In this document: positions 46,395 to 55,279 of the stretch, piece after piece
How positions within the stretch are numbered: the stretch's first letter is position 1
How the letters are laid out: each line of letters opens with the position of its first letter
NCBI RefSeq assembly: GCF_005843885.1
Contig: NZ_CP040443.1
Span: 4,402,001-4,466,000, forward strand
Length of the DNA stretch: 64,000 bases
Origin: Escherichia sp. E4742
GTDB lineage: Bacteria; Pseudomonadota; Gammaproteobacteria; Enterobacterales; Enterobacteriaceae
Direction of reading: 5' to 3'
Program-made: the position numbers and the translations under genes
Notes under the pieces: model-generated
What the model saw: only the letters and a program-made list of their open reading frames with translations
What the model was told of the DNA's origin: nothing
Database searches by the model: none

Positions 46395-47159
46395 ATGGAA
46401 AATATAATGAACAATCCGGTTATCGGTGTCGTAATGTGCAGGAACAGGCTTAAGGGTCATACGACCCAGACTCTGCAAGAAAAGTACCTGAATGCCATCA
46501 TCCACGCGGGCGGTTTGCCGATTGCGCTGCCACATGCGCTGGCGGAACCGTCATTACTTGAAGAACTGCTGCCTAAACTCGATGGCATTTATCTTCCAGG
46601 TAGCCCCAGCAATGTGCAGCCGCACCTATATGGTGAAAACGGCGATGAGCCTGACGCCGATCCCGGGCGTGATCTTCTGAGCATGGCGTTAATTAATGCC
46701 GCACTCGAAAGGCGCATCCCCATTTTCGCCATCTGCCGGGGGTTACAGGAACTGGTGGTAGCAACCGGTGGGTCGTTGCATCGCAAACTGTGCGAACAGC
46801 CTGAATTGCTGGAACATCGTGAAGATCCCGAACTGCCTGTGGAGCAGCAATATGCGCCGTCGCACGAAGTTCAGGTTGAAGAGGGGGGATTACTGTCTGC
46901 ATTGTTACCTGAATGTAGCAACTTTTGGGTAAACTCTCTGCATGGACAAGGGGCGAAGGTCGTTAGCCCGCAGTTGCGTGTTGAAGCTCGCTCGCCGGAT
47001 GGTCTGGTTGAGGCGGTGAGCGTCATCAATCATCCTTTCGCGCTGGGCGTACAGTGGCACCCGGAATGGAACAGTAGCGAGTACGCGCTTTCGCGTATAT
47101 TGTTCGAGGGCTTTATCACCGCTTGTCAGAACCATATCGCTGAAAAACAGCGACTCTGA
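46395..47159 (+). CDS. puuD: Gamma-glutamyl-GABA hydrolase
   Basis: 254-aa class I glutamine-amidotransferase-like hydrolase, started at ATG 46395 (MENIMNNPV). Nucleophile Cys114 (FAICRGLQE) and the QWHPE histidine-glutamate pair are present. It releases GABA and glutamate from gamma-glutamyl-GABA. A perfect PuuR box overlaps codons 2-7. It starts the rightward puuD-R-C-B-E unit. Confidence 0.97.
   Translation: MENIMNNPVIGVVMCRNRLKGHTTQTLQEKYLNAIIHAGGLPIALPHALAEPSLLEELLPKLDGIYLPGSPSNVQPHLYGENGDEPDADPGRDLLSMALINAALERRIPIFAICRGLQELVVATGGSLHRKLCEQPELLEHREDPELPVEQQYAPSHEVQVEEGGLLSALLPECSNFWVNSLHGQGAKVVSPQLRVEARSPDGLVEAVSVINHPFALGVQWHPEWNSSEYALSRILFEGFITACQNHIAEKQRL
46399..46413. promoter_or_regulatory. 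Exact PuuR box inside the puuD coding start
   Basis: AAAATATAATGAACA at 46399-46413 is an exact match to the described PuuR recognition sequence and lies within the first codons of puuD, downstream of the start codon. Confidence 0.75.
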
Positions 47160-47184
47160 CCACTACAGTTAAGGAAATGCAAAT

Positions 47185-47742
47185 ATGAGTGATGAGGGAC
47201 TGGCGCCAGGAAAACGCTTGTCAGAAATCCGCCAGCAGCAGGGGCTTTCACAACGTCGTGCCGCCGAACTCTCCGGGCTGACTCACAGTGCTATCAGTAC
47301 GATAGAACAAGATAAAGTCAGCCCTGCCATCAGTACGCTGCAAAAGCTGCTGAAGGTGTATGGTCTGTCACTCTCGGAATTCTTTTCCGAGCCGGAAAAA
47401 CCTGATGAACCGCAGGTCGTCATTAATCAGGACGACTTAATTGAAATGGGCAGTCAGGGTGTGTCGATGAAGCTGGTGCATAACGGTAACCCGAATCGCA
47501 CGCTGGCGATGATCTTTGAAACGTACCAGCCGGGCACAACCACTGGGGAAAGAATTAAGCATCAGGGTGAGGAAATAGGCACTGTACTGGAAGGTGAAAT
47601 TGTTCTGACGATTAATGGTCAGGATTATCATCTCGTCGCGGGGCAAAGTTATGCCATTAATACCGGCATCCCGCACAGTTTCAGTAATACGTCGGCAGGC
47701 ATTTGCCGAATTATCAGCGCCCATACGCCCACCACGTTTTAA
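47185..47742 (+). CDS. puuR: Putrescine-responsive repressor PuuR
   Basis: 185 aa: an XRE-type HTH at about residues 12-66 (RRAAELSGLTHSAISTIEQ) and a cupin domain at about 105-180 (TGERIKHQGEEIGTVLEGE). PuuR represses the puu genes and is relieved by putrescine. It is encoded within its own regulon, 25 bases after puuD. Confidence 0.97.
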   Translation: MSDEGLAPGKRLSEIRQQQGLSQRRAAELSGLTHSAISTIEQDKVSPAISTLQKLLKVYGLSLSEFFSEPEKPDEPQVVINQDDLIEMGSQGVSMKLVHNGNPNRTLAMIFETYQPGTTTGERIKHQGEEIGTVLEGEIVLTINGQDYHLVAGQSYAINTGIPHSFSNTSAGICRIISAHTPTTF

Positions 47743-47759
47743 TCTTTTGGTTTTTGTAG

Positions 47760-47785
47760 GCCGGGTAAGCGAAGCGCCACCCGGC
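47760..47785. repeat. REP element between puuR and puuC
   Basis: GCCGGGTAAGCG at 47760 and CGCCACCCGGC ending 47785 form an imperfect REP-type palindrome with a GAA centre. It may modulate mRNA stability between puuR and puuC. Confidence 0.8.
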
Positions 47786-47906
47786 TTGCTATAAAGGCAA
47801 TCTATAAAGAATGTCACCGGAAATAAACGGGCTTATCGCCCGGGGATCTCTGCGCCCTGACGTTCACAAACTGCATATATCTGATAGACGTGAAACAGGA
47901 GTCATA

Positions 47907-49388
47907 ATGAATTTTCATCATCTGGCTTACTGGCAGGATAAAGCGTTAAGTCTCGCCATTGAAACCCGCTTATTTATTAACGGTGAATATACCGCTGCGG
48001 CGGAAAATGAAACCTTTGAAACCGTTGATCCGGTCACCCAGGCACCGCTGGCGAATATTGCGCGTGGTAAAAGCGCCGATATCGACCGCGCAGTGAGTGC
48101 GGCACGCAGCGTTTTTGAACGCGGCGACTGGGCGCAGGCCGCCCCGGCAAAACGTAAAGCAGTGTTGAATAAACTCGCCGATTTAATGGAAGCCAACGCC
48201 GAAGAACTGGCGTTGCTGGAAACACTCGATACCGGCAAACCGATTCGTCACAGCCTGCGTGATGATATTCCCGGCGCGGCGCGCGCCATTCGCTGGTACG
48301 CCGAAGCGATCGACAAAGTGTATGGCGAAGTGGCGACCACCAGTAGCCATGAGCTGGCGATGATCGTGCGTGAACCGGTCGGCGTAATTGCCGCCATTGT
48401 GCCGTGGAACTTCCCGCTGTTGCTGACTTGCTGGAAGCTTGGCCCGGCGCTGGCGGCAGGGAACAGCGTGATTCTAAAACCATCTGAAAAATCACCGCTC
48501 AGTGCGATTCGTCTCGCGGGCCTGGCGAAAGAAGCAGGTCTGCCGGATGGTGCGTTGAACGTGGTGACTGGTTTTGGTCATGAGGCGGGCCAGGCGCTGT
48601 CGCGTCATAACGATATCGATGTTATCGCCTTTACCGGCTCGACCCGTACCGGGAAACAACTGCTGAAAGATGCGGGCGACAGCAACATGAAACGCGTCTG
48701 GCTGGAAGCGGGCGGCAAAAGCGCCAACATCGTTTTCGCCGACTGCCCGGATCTGCAAAAAGCGGCGAGCGCGACAGCCGCAGGTATCTTCTACAACCAG
48801 GGCCAAGTGTGCATCGCCGGAACGCGTTTGTTGCTGGAAGAGAGCATCGCCGATGAGTTTTTAGCCCTGTTAAAACAGCAGGCGCAAAACTGGCAGCCGG
48901 GCCATCCGCTTGATCCCGCAACCACCATGGGCACCTTAATTGACAGCGCTCACGCTGACTCGGTACACACCTTTATCCGTGAAGGCAAAGGGCAACTGCT
49001 GCTGGATGGTCGCAACGCCGGGCTGGCTGCGGCCATCGGCCCGACCATCTTTGTGGACGTAGACCCCAATGCGTCCTTAAGCCGCGAAGAGATTTTCGGC
49101 CCGGTGCTGGTGGTCACGCGTTTCACATCAGAAGACCAGGCGCTACAGCTTGCCAACGACAGCCAGTACGGCCTCGGTGCGGCGGTATGGACGCGCGATC
49201 TCTCACGCGCGCACCGCATGAGCCGTCGCCTGAAAGCCGGTTCCGTCTTCGTCAATAACTACAACGACGGCGATATGACCGTACCGTTTGGCGGCTATAA
49301 GCAGAGCGGCAACGGTCGCGACAAATCCCTGCATGCTCTTGAAAAATTCACCGAACTGAAAACCATCTGGATAAGCCTGGAGGCCTGA
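47907..49388 (+). CDS. puuC: Gamma-glutamyl-gamma-aminobutyraldehyde dehydrogenase
   Basis: 493 aa from ATG 47907 (MNFHHLAYW), with an ACAGGAG site. An aldehyde dehydrogenase: PWNFP (about 166-170), the Glu267 motif LEAGGKSA and catalytic Cys302 (NQGQVCIAG). It oxidises gamma-glutamyl-gamma-aminobutyraldehyde to gamma-glutamyl-GABA with NAD(P). It appears two residues shorter than K-12 PuuC (495 aa), in the FIREGKGQ loop. Upstream in-frame readings lack a site. Confidence 0.96.
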   Translation: MNFHHLAYWQDKALSLAIETRLFINGEYTAAAENETFETVDPVTQAPLANIARGKSADIDRAVSAARSVFERGDWAQAAPAKRKAVLNKLADLMEANAEELALLETLDTGKPIRHSLRDDIPGAARAIRWYAEAIDKVYGEVATTSSHELAMIVREPVGVIAAIVPWNFPLLLTCWKLGPALAAGNSVILKPSEKSPLSAIRLAGLAKEAGLPDGALNVVTGFGHEAGQALSRHNDIDVIAFTGSTRTGKQLLKDAGDSNMKRVWLEAGGKSANIVFADCPDLQKAASATAAGIFYNQGQVCIAGTRLLLEESIADEFLALLKQQAQNWQPGHPLDPATTMGTLIDSAHADSVHTFIREGKGQLLLDGRNAGLAAAIGPTIFVDVDPNASLSREEIFGPVLVVTRFTSEDQALQLANDSQYGLGAAVWTRDLSRAHRMSRRLKAGSVFVNNYNDGDMTVPFGGYKQSGNGRDKSLHALEKFTELKTIWISLEA

Positions 49389-49389
49389 A

Positions 49390-50670
49390 ATGACCGAACA
49401 TACCAGCAGTTACTACGCCGCCAGTGCGAATAAATATGCCCCTTTCGAGACGCTGAATGAGTCAATCACCTGTGATGTTTGCGTGGTTGGCGGCGGCTAT
49501 ACCGGGCTTTCCTCCGCGCTGCATCTGGCAGAAGCGGGCTTTGACGTGGTGGTTCTTGAAGCCTCACGCATCGGCTTCGGCGCCAGCGGGCGCAACGGTG
49601 GCCAGCTTGTGAACTCCTACAGCCGCGACATCGACGTTATTGAAAAAAGCTACGGCATGGACACCGCCCGTATGCTTGGCAGCATGATGTTTGAGGGCGG
49701 CGAGATCATCCGCGAGCGCATCAAACGTTATCAGATTGACTGCGACTACCGCCCCGGCGGCCTGTTTGTGGCGATGAATGAGAAACAGCTCGCGACTCTG
49801 GAAGAGCAGAAAGAGAACTGGGAACGCTACGGCAATAAACAGCTGGAGATGCTGGACGCCAACGCTATTCGCCGCGAAGTGGCAAGCGATCGCTATACCG
49901 GCGCGCTGCTGGATCACAGCGGTGGGCATATTCACCCCCTGAACCTCGCCATTGGCGAAGCCGACGCTATTCGTCTGAACGGCGGACGTGTGTATGAGCT
50001 TTCTGCGGTGACGCAGATCCAGCACACCACGCCAGCGGTGGTGCGCACTGCCAAAGGTCAGGTGACGGCGAAGTATGTGATTGTCGCCGGGAATGCGTAC
50101 CTGGGCGATAAAGTGGAGCCGGAACTGGCGAAACGCAGCATGCCGTGCGGCACGCAGGTGATCACCACTGAGCGGCTTTCCGATGATTTAGCCCGTTCAC
50201 TGATCCCGAAAAACTACTGTGTCGAAGACTGTAACTATCTGCTTGATTATTACCGCCTGACCGCCGATAACCGCCTGCTGTACGGCGGCGGCGTGGTCTA
50301 CGGCGCGCGCGACCCGGATGACGTTGAGCGTCTTGTGGTGCCGAAACTGCTGAAAACCTTCCCACAGCTGAAGGGCGTGAAAATTGATTACCGCTGGACG
50401 GGCAACTTCCTGCTGACCCTGTCGCGTATGCCACAGTTTGGACGCCTCGATAAAAACATCTATTACATGCAGGGCTACAGCGGCCACGGCGTTACCTGTA
50501 CCCATCTTGCCGGGCGTTTGATTGCTGAACTGCTGCGCGGCGACGCCGAACGCTTCGACGCCTTCGCCAATCTGCCGCATTACCCGTTCCCCGGCGGGCG
50601 CACGCTGCGCGTGCCGTTTACCGCGATGGGCGCGGCTTATTACAGCCTGCGCGATCGTCTGGGCGTTTAA
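49390..50670 (+). CDS. puuB: Gamma-glutamylputrescine oxidase
   Basis: 426-aa FAD-dependent oxidase of the DAO family. The N-terminal dinucleotide motif VVGGGYTGLSSALHLAEAG lies at about residues 33-51. It oxidises gamma-glutamylputrescine to the aminobutyraldehyde, releasing ammonia and peroxide. It begins one base after puuC's stop, so the two are tightly coupled. Confidence 0.97.
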   Translation: MTEHTSSYYAASANKYAPFETLNESITCDVCVVGGGYTGLSSALHLAEAGFDVVVLEASRIGFGASGRNGGQLVNSYSRDIDVIEKSYGMDTARMLGSMMFEGGEIIRERIKRYQIDCDYRPGGLFVAMNEKQLATLEEQKENWERYGNKQLEMLDANAIRREVASDRYTGALLDHSGGHIHPLNLAIGEADAIRLNGGRVYELSAVTQIQHTTPAVVRTAKGQVTAKYVIVAGNAYLGDKVEPELAKRSMPCGTQVITTERLSDDLARSLIPKNYCVEDCNYLLDYYRLTADNRLLYGGGVVYGARDPDDVERLVVPKLLKTFPQLKGVKIDYRWTGNFLLTLSRMPQFGRLDKNIYYMQGYSGHGVTCTHLAGRLIAELLRGDAERFDAFANLPHYPFPGGRTLRVPFTAMGAAYYSLRDRLGV

Positions 50671-50707
50671 TTTCCGATTAACAGTGAAGAGTCAAAAGGT
50701 GTGAAAC

Positions 50708-51973
50708 ATGAGCAACAATGAATTCCATCAGCGTCGTCTTTCTGCCACCCCGCGCGGGGTTGGCGTGATGTGTAACTTCTTCGCCCAGTCGGCAGAAAAC
50801 GCCACGCTGAAGGATGTTGAAGGCAACGAGTACATCGATTTCGCCGCAGGCATTGCGGTGCTGAATACGGGCCATCGTCATCCTGAACTGGTCGCGGCGG
50901 TGGAGCAGCAACTGCAACAGTTTACCCACACCGCGTACCAGATTGTGCCATACGAAAGCTACGTCACGCTGGCGGAGAAAATCAACGCCCTTGCGCCGGT
51001 CAGTGGTCAGGCTAAAACCGCGTTCTTCACCACCGGTGCGGAAGCGGTGGAAAACGCAGTGAAAATCGCCCGCGCCCATACCGGACGCCCTGGCGTGATT
51101 GCGTTTAGCGGCGGCTTCCACGGTCGCACGTATATGACTATGGCGTTAACTGGAAAGGTAGCGCCGTACAAAATCGGCTTCGGCCCGTTCCCCGGTTCGG
51201 TGTATCACGTGCCGTATCCGTCAGATTTACAGGGCATTTCGACGCAAGATTCTCTCGCCGCCATCGAGCGACTGTTTAAATCAGACATCGAAGCGAAGCA
51301 GGTCGCGGCCATTATTTTCGAACCGGTGCAGGGTGAGGGCGGTTTCAACGTGGCGCCAAAAGAGTTGGTTGCTGCGATTCGCCGCCTGTGCGACGAGCAC
51401 GGCATCGTGATGATTGCCGATGAAGTGCAAAGCGGTTTTGCGCGTACCGGTAAACTGTTCGCCATGGATCACTACGCTGACAAGCCCGATTTAATGACGA
51501 TGGCGAAAAGCCTCGCGGGCGGGATGCCGCTTTCGGGCGTGGTCGGTAATGCCAACATTATGGATGCGCCTGCACCGGGTGGGCTTGGCGGCACCTACGC
51601 CGGGAACCCGCTAGCGGTGGCTGCCGCGCACGCGGTGCTCAACATTATCGATAAAGAATCACTCTGCAACCGCGCGAATCAACTGGGCCAGCGCCTGATG
51701 CAAACGCTGATTGATGCTAAAGAAAGCGTTCCGGCCATCGCGGCAGTACGCGGTCTGGGGTCGATGATTGCGGCTGAGTTTAACGACCCACAAACGGGCG
51801 AGCCGTCAGCCGCCATTGCACAGAAAATTCAGCAACGCGCGCTGGCGCAGGGGCTGCTACTGCTGACCTGCGGCGCGTACGGCAACGTGATTCGTTTCCT
51901 GTATCCGCTGACCATCCCGGATGCGCAGTTCGATGTGGCAATGAAAATTTTGCAGGATGCACTGAGAGATTAA
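50708..51973 (+). CDS. puuE: 4-aminobutyrate aminotransferase PuuE
   Basis: 421-aa class III PLP aminotransferase. PLP-binding Lys267 (TMAKSLAGG) and the IADEVQSGFARTG motif are present. It converts GABA and 2-oxoglutarate to succinate semialdehyde and glutamate, completing the Puu route. It is the last gene of the unit; a BIME follows. Confidence 0.97.
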   Translation: MSNNEFHQRRLSATPRGVGVMCNFFAQSAENATLKDVEGNEYIDFAAGIAVLNTGHRHPELVAAVEQQLQQFTHTAYQIVPYESYVTLAEKINALAPVSGQAKTAFFTTGAEAVENAVKIARAHTGRPGVIAFSGGFHGRTYMTMALTGKVAPYKIGFGPFPGSVYHVPYPSDLQGISTQDSLAAIERLFKSDIEAKQVAAIIFEPVQGEGGFNVAPKELVAAIRRLCDEHGIVMIADEVQSGFARTGKLFAMDHYADKPDLMTMAKSLAGGMPLSGVVGNANIMDAPAPGGLGGTYAGNPLAVAAAHAVLNIIDKESLCNRANQLGQRLMQTLIDAKESVPAIAAVRGLGSMIAAEFNDPQTGEPSAAIAQKIQQRALAQGLLLLTCGAYGNVIRFLYPLTIPDAQFDVAMKILQDALRD

Positions 51974-51990
51974 TAGCCCAACGCAATAAT

Positions 51991-52073
51991 GCCTGATGCG
52001 CTGCGCTTATCAGGCCTACAAACGACGTATTGATTATGTAGGCCGAATGAGGCGTTCATGCCGCATCCGGCAA
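51991..52073. repeat. BIME: two REP units after puuE
   Basis: GCCTGATGCGCTGCGCTTAT continuing to CAGGC (51991-52015) and a second, inverted unit from GTAGGCCGAATGAGGCG to CCGCATCCGGC (52038-52072). Paired REP units of opposite orientation define a BIME, here between convergent puuE and pspF. Confidence 0.85.
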
Positions 52074-52092
52074 GTTGTATTGCCCAACTTCG

Positions 52093-53070
52093 CTAAATCT
52101 GGTGCTTTTTCAACAACGCGCGGAACTGATGATAGGTTAACCCCAGCAATTCAGCCGCGCGTTTCTGGTTATATTTCCCCTGTTGCAAACTGAGTTGCAG
52201 CAACTCTTTTTCCTGCTGCATCTGAAACTCACGTAAATCCAGCGGTAGCGTCGGAAGCGAGGTGGTTTCTGAAACGGCGATGGCTTCTTCAGGCGGGCGC
52301 CGTTTAAAGGGATCAATAATGATGTCATCAAGCGGATAATCGCTGGTGCCGTGGCGATACACCGAACGTTCCACCACGTTTTTCAATTCACGAATATTTC
52401 CTGGCCAGCGATAATTCAGCAACGTTTCTCTGGCGCGCTCGGTAAAACCCGGGAACAGAGGCAGCTTGATTTCCCGACACATCTGGATGGCAAAGTGTTC
52501 TGCCATCAACATAATGTCGCTTTCGCGCTCGCGCAGTGGTGGCAGTTGCACAACATCAAAAGCCAGGCGGTCCAGCAGGTCCGCGCGAAATGTACCTTCA
52601 TTGACCATCGCCGGAAGATTGGCATTTGTCGCACATACCAGCCGCACATTGACCTGCAATGGCTGGCTGCCTCCGACGCGCTCCAGTTCACCATACTCAA
52701 TCACGCGCAATAATTTTTCCTGCACCATCATCGGTGCTGTAGCGAGCTCATCAAGAAATAGCGTACCGCCGTCGGCACGTTCAAATCGTCCCGGATGTCG
52801 TTTTTGCGCGCCGGTAAATGCGCCAGCTTCGTGGCCAAACAGTTCGGAATCCAGCAGATTTTCATTTAACGCCGCGCAGTTAAGGGAAATAAACGGCCCT
52901 TGCCAACGAGAGGAGAGATAATGCAGACGGCTGGCAATCAGTTCTTTACCTGTTCCGCGCTCGCCGATGATGAGCACCGGTTTGTCCAGCGGCGCGAGAT
53001 GCGAAACCTGTTCCAGCACTTCGAGAAAGCTGTTCGCCTCACCGAGTAAGTTATCTTTGTATTCTGCCAT
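52093..53070 (-). CDS. pspF: Phage-shock operon transcriptional activator PspF
   Basis: 325 aa from ATG 53070-53068 (MAEYKDNLL). A sigma-54 activator consisting of an AAA+ domain (Walker A GERGTGKE 36-43; GAFTGA 83-88) and a C-terminal Fis-type HTH (KRAAELLGLTYHQFRALLKKH). It lacks the N-terminal receiver domain, as expected; PspA inhibits it directly. Divergent from pspA. Confidence 0.98.
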   Translation of the reverse strand: MAEYKDNLLGEANSFLEVLEQVSHLAPLDKPVLIIGERGTGKELIASRLHYLSSRWQGPFISLNCAALNENLLDSELFGHEAGAFTGAQKRHPGRFERADGGTLFLDELATAPMMVQEKLLRVIEYGELERVGGSQPLQVNVRLVCATNANLPAMVNEGTFRADLLDRLAFDVVQLPPLRERESDIMLMAEHFAIQMCREIKLPLFPGFTERARETLLNYRWPGNIRELKNVVERSVYRHGTSDYPLDDIIIDPFKRRPPEEAIAVSETTSLPTLPLDLREFQMQQEKELLQLSLQQGKYNQKRAAELLGLTYHQFRALLKKHQI

Positions 53071-53169
53071 GATGAAATTCGCCACTTGTTAGTGTAATTC
53101 GCTAATTCATCCTGGCATGTTGCTGTTGAATCTTCAATCAGATCTTTATAAATCAAAAAGATAAAAAAT

Positions 53170-53185
53170 TGGCACGCAAATTGTA
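53170..53185 (+). promoter_or_regulatory. Sigma-54 promoter of pspA
   Basis: TGGCACG-CAAA-TTGTA (53170-53185) matches the -24/-12 consensus with GG and the TT-G pair correctly spaced, about 52 bases before the pspA start. The AT-rich sequence upstream is the known place of IHF and PspF enhancer sites, which I did not delimit. Confidence 0.88.
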
Positions 53186-53236
53186 TTAACAGTTCAGCAG
53201 GACAATCCTGAACGAAGATATCAAGAGGACAACATT

Positions 53237-53905
53237 ATGGGTATTTTTTCTCGCTTTGCCGACATCGTGAATGCCAACATCAACGCTCTGTTAGAGAAAG
53301 CGGAAGATCCACAGAAACTGGTGCGTCTGATGATCCAGGAAATGGAAGACACGCTGGTTGAAGTGCGTTCTACTTCGGCACGTGCGCTGGCGGAAAAGAA
53401 ACAGCTGACTCGCCGTATTGAACAAGCGTCGGCGCGTGAAGTTGAGTGGCAGGAAAAAGCCGAACTGGCACTGCTGAAAGATAGAGAAGACCTGGCGCGT
53501 GCGGCGTTAATTGAAAAACAGAAACTGACCGATCTGATTAAGTCCCTGGAACATGAAGTGACGCTGGTGGACGATACGCTGGTGCGTATGAAGAAAGAGA
53601 TTAGCGAGCTGGAAAACAAATTGAGCGAAACTCGTGCTCGCCAGCAGGCATTGATGTTGCGTCATCAGGCCGCAAACTCGTCGCGCGATGTGCGTCGTCA
53701 GTTGGACAGTGGCAAACTGGATGAAGCGATGGCCCGTTTCGAATCTTTCGAGCGCCGTATCGACCAGATGGAAGCAGAAGCGGAAAGCCACAGTTTCGGC
53801 AAACAAAAATCGCTGGATGATCAGTTTGCCGAGCTGAAAGCTGATGATGCAATCAGCGAGCAACTGGCACAATTAAAAGCCAAAATGAAGCAAGACAATC
53901 AATAA
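53237..53905 (+). CDS. pspA: Phage-shock protein A
   Basis: 222-aa almost entirely coiled-coil protein of the PspA/IM30/ESCRT-III-like family, with an N-terminal amphipathic helix (MGIFSRFADIVNANINALL). It binds PspF to silence the operon and assembles on damaged inner membrane. First gene of pspABCDE, with an AAGAGGAC site. Confidence 0.98.
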   Translation: MGIFSRFADIVNANINALLEKAEDPQKLVRLMIQEMEDTLVEVRSTSARALAEKKQLTRRIEQASAREVEWQEKAELALLKDREDLARAALIEKQKLTDLIKSLEHEVTLVDDTLVRMKKEISELENKLSETRARQQALMLRHQAANSSRDVRRQLDSGKLDEAMARFESFERRIDQMEAEAESHSFGKQKSLDDQFAELKADDAISEQLAQLKAKMKQDNQ

Positions 53906-53958
53906 TAACATCCAGGCGGCGTCCGAACACGCCGCCGCTCATCCCTTAAGGAGTACTT

Positions 53959-54183
53959 ATGAGCGCGCTATTTCTGGCTATTCCGTTAACCATCTTTGTG
54001 CTGTTTGTTTTACCGATTTGGTTATGGCTGCATTACAGCAACCGCTCCAGTCGTGGAGAGCTTTCGCAAAGCGAGCAACAGCGATTAGCGCAACTGGCTG
54101 ATGAAGCAAAACGGATGCGCGAACGTATTCAGGCGCTGGAATCCATTCTTGATGCAGAACATCCGAACTGGAGGGATCGCTAA
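53959..54183 (+). CDS. pspB: Phage-shock protein B
   Basis: 74-aa inner-membrane protein with one N-terminal helix (about 4-25) and a cytoplasmic leucine-zipper-like coiled coil. With PspC it senses membrane stress and releases PspF from PspA. Its stop overlaps the pspC start (TAATGG). Confidence 0.97.
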   Translation: MSALFLAIPLTIFVLFVLPIWLWLHYSNRSSRGELSQSEQQRLAQLADEAKRMRERIQALESILDAEHPNWRDR

Positions 54184-54542
54184 TGGCGGGTATTAATCTC
54201 AATAAAAAATTATGGCGTATTCCACAACAGGGTATGGTTCGCGGCGTTTGCGCGGGGATTGCTAACTATTTTGATGTACCGGTAAAACTGGTACGTATTC
54301 TGGTGGTGCTGTCGATTTTCTTCGGCCTGGCGCTGTTTACCCTGGTTGCTTACATCATTTTGTCATTTGCGCTTGATCCAATGCCGGACAACATGGCGTT
54401 TGGTGAACAACAACCTTCCAGCAGCGAATTGCTGGATGAAGTCGACCGTGAACTGGCGGCCAGTGAAACGCGTTTACGCGAGATGGAACGTTATGTCACT
54501 TCCGACACCTTCACGCTACGTAGTCGTTTCCGTCAACTGTGA
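54183..54542 (+). CDS. pspC: Phage-shock protein C
   Basis: 119-aa protein with a PspC domain in the first 65 residues, including a cytoplasmic segment (VRGVCAGIANYFDVP) and a transmembrane helix at about 41-65, then an acidic coiled-coil tail. It acts with PspB in signal sensing. Confidence 0.97.
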   Translation: MAGINLNKKLWRIPQQGMVRGVCAGIANYFDVPVKLVRILVVLSIFFGLALFTLVAYIILSFALDPMPDNMAFGEQQPSSSELLDEVDRELAASETRLREMERYVTSDTFTLRSRFRQL

Positions 54543-54550
54543 GGAAAGTT

Positions 54551-54772
54551 ATGAATACTCGCTGGCAACATGCCGGGCAAAAGATGAAGCCTGGTTTTAA
54601 ATTAGCAGGCAAGCTGGTACTTCTTACCGCACTGCGCTACGGCCCGGCGGGCGTGGCTGGCTGGGCGATAAAATCAGTTGCTCGTCGACCGCTGAAAATG
54701 TTGCTGGCTGTGGCGCTGGAACCGCTATTAAGTCGGGCTGCCAATAAACTGGCGCAGCGTTATAAAAGGTGA
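54551..54772 (+). CDS. pspD: Phage-shock protein D
   Basis: 73 aa from ATG 54551 (MNTRWQHAG), preceded by GAGGAAAG. A basic, amphipathic protein with a hydrophobic centre, peripheral to the inner membrane in E. coli. Its role in the Psp response is unclear. Confidence 0.95.
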   Translation: MNTRWQHAGQKMKPGFKLAGKLVLLTALRYGPAGVAGWAIKSVARRPLKMLLAVALEPLLSRAANKLAQRYKR

Positions 54773-54846
54773 GGGGAGTTCCGCAAAAATTGTTAGATCT
54801 CAGGCGTATAATGGATGGCAATTTTCATCCATAAAAGGACACTTAT

Positions 54847-55161
54847 ATGTTTAAAAAAGGCTTACTTGCTCTGACTCTGGTGTTTTCACTGCCTGTTTTC
54901 GCCGCTGAACACTGGATAGATGTTCGTGTTCCAGAGCAGTACCAGCAGGAACACGTTCAGGGGGCCATCAATATTCCCCTGAAGGAAGTGAAAGAGCGCA
55001 TAGCCACCGCCGTTCCGGATAAAAACGACACCGTGAAAGTGTATTGCAACGCCGGGCGCCAGTCCGGGCAGGCAAAAGAGATCCTCAACGAGATGGGATA
55101 TACCCACGTTGAGAACGTCGGTGGCCTGAAAGATATCGAAATGCCGAAGGTCAAAGGTTAA
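54847..55161 (+). CDS. pspE: Periplasmic thiosulfate sulfurtransferase PspE
   Basis: 104 aa with a cleavable signal peptide (cleavage expected after Ala19, VFA-AEH) and a single rhodanese domain. Catalytic Cys67 sits in VYCNAGRQSG. It transfers sulfur from thiosulfate to cyanide in vitro. It is last in the psp operon but has its own promoter in E. coli, consistent with the 74-base gap before it. Confidence 0.97.
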   Translation: MFKKGLLALTLVFSLPVFAAEHWIDVRVPEQYQQEHVQGAINIPLKEVKERIATAVPDKNDTVKVYCNAGRQSGQAKEILNEMGYTHVENVGGLKDIEMPKVKG

Positions 55162-55175
55162 CAAATTATTGCTTG

Positions 55176-55200
55176 AGCGGTGTAAATAACGCCGCTTATT
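55176..55200 (+). terminator. psp operon terminator
   Basis: AGCGGTGT (55176-55183) pairs with ACGCCGCT (55189-55196) with one wobble, loop AAATA, followed by TATTCATTT. Confidence 0.75.
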
Positions 55201-55279
55201 CATTTGATAAATCAAAATTAACCCACATTATTATCTCCAGTATCTAATCCTTTCTACGGCTTTCTGGCACAGGACAGCA

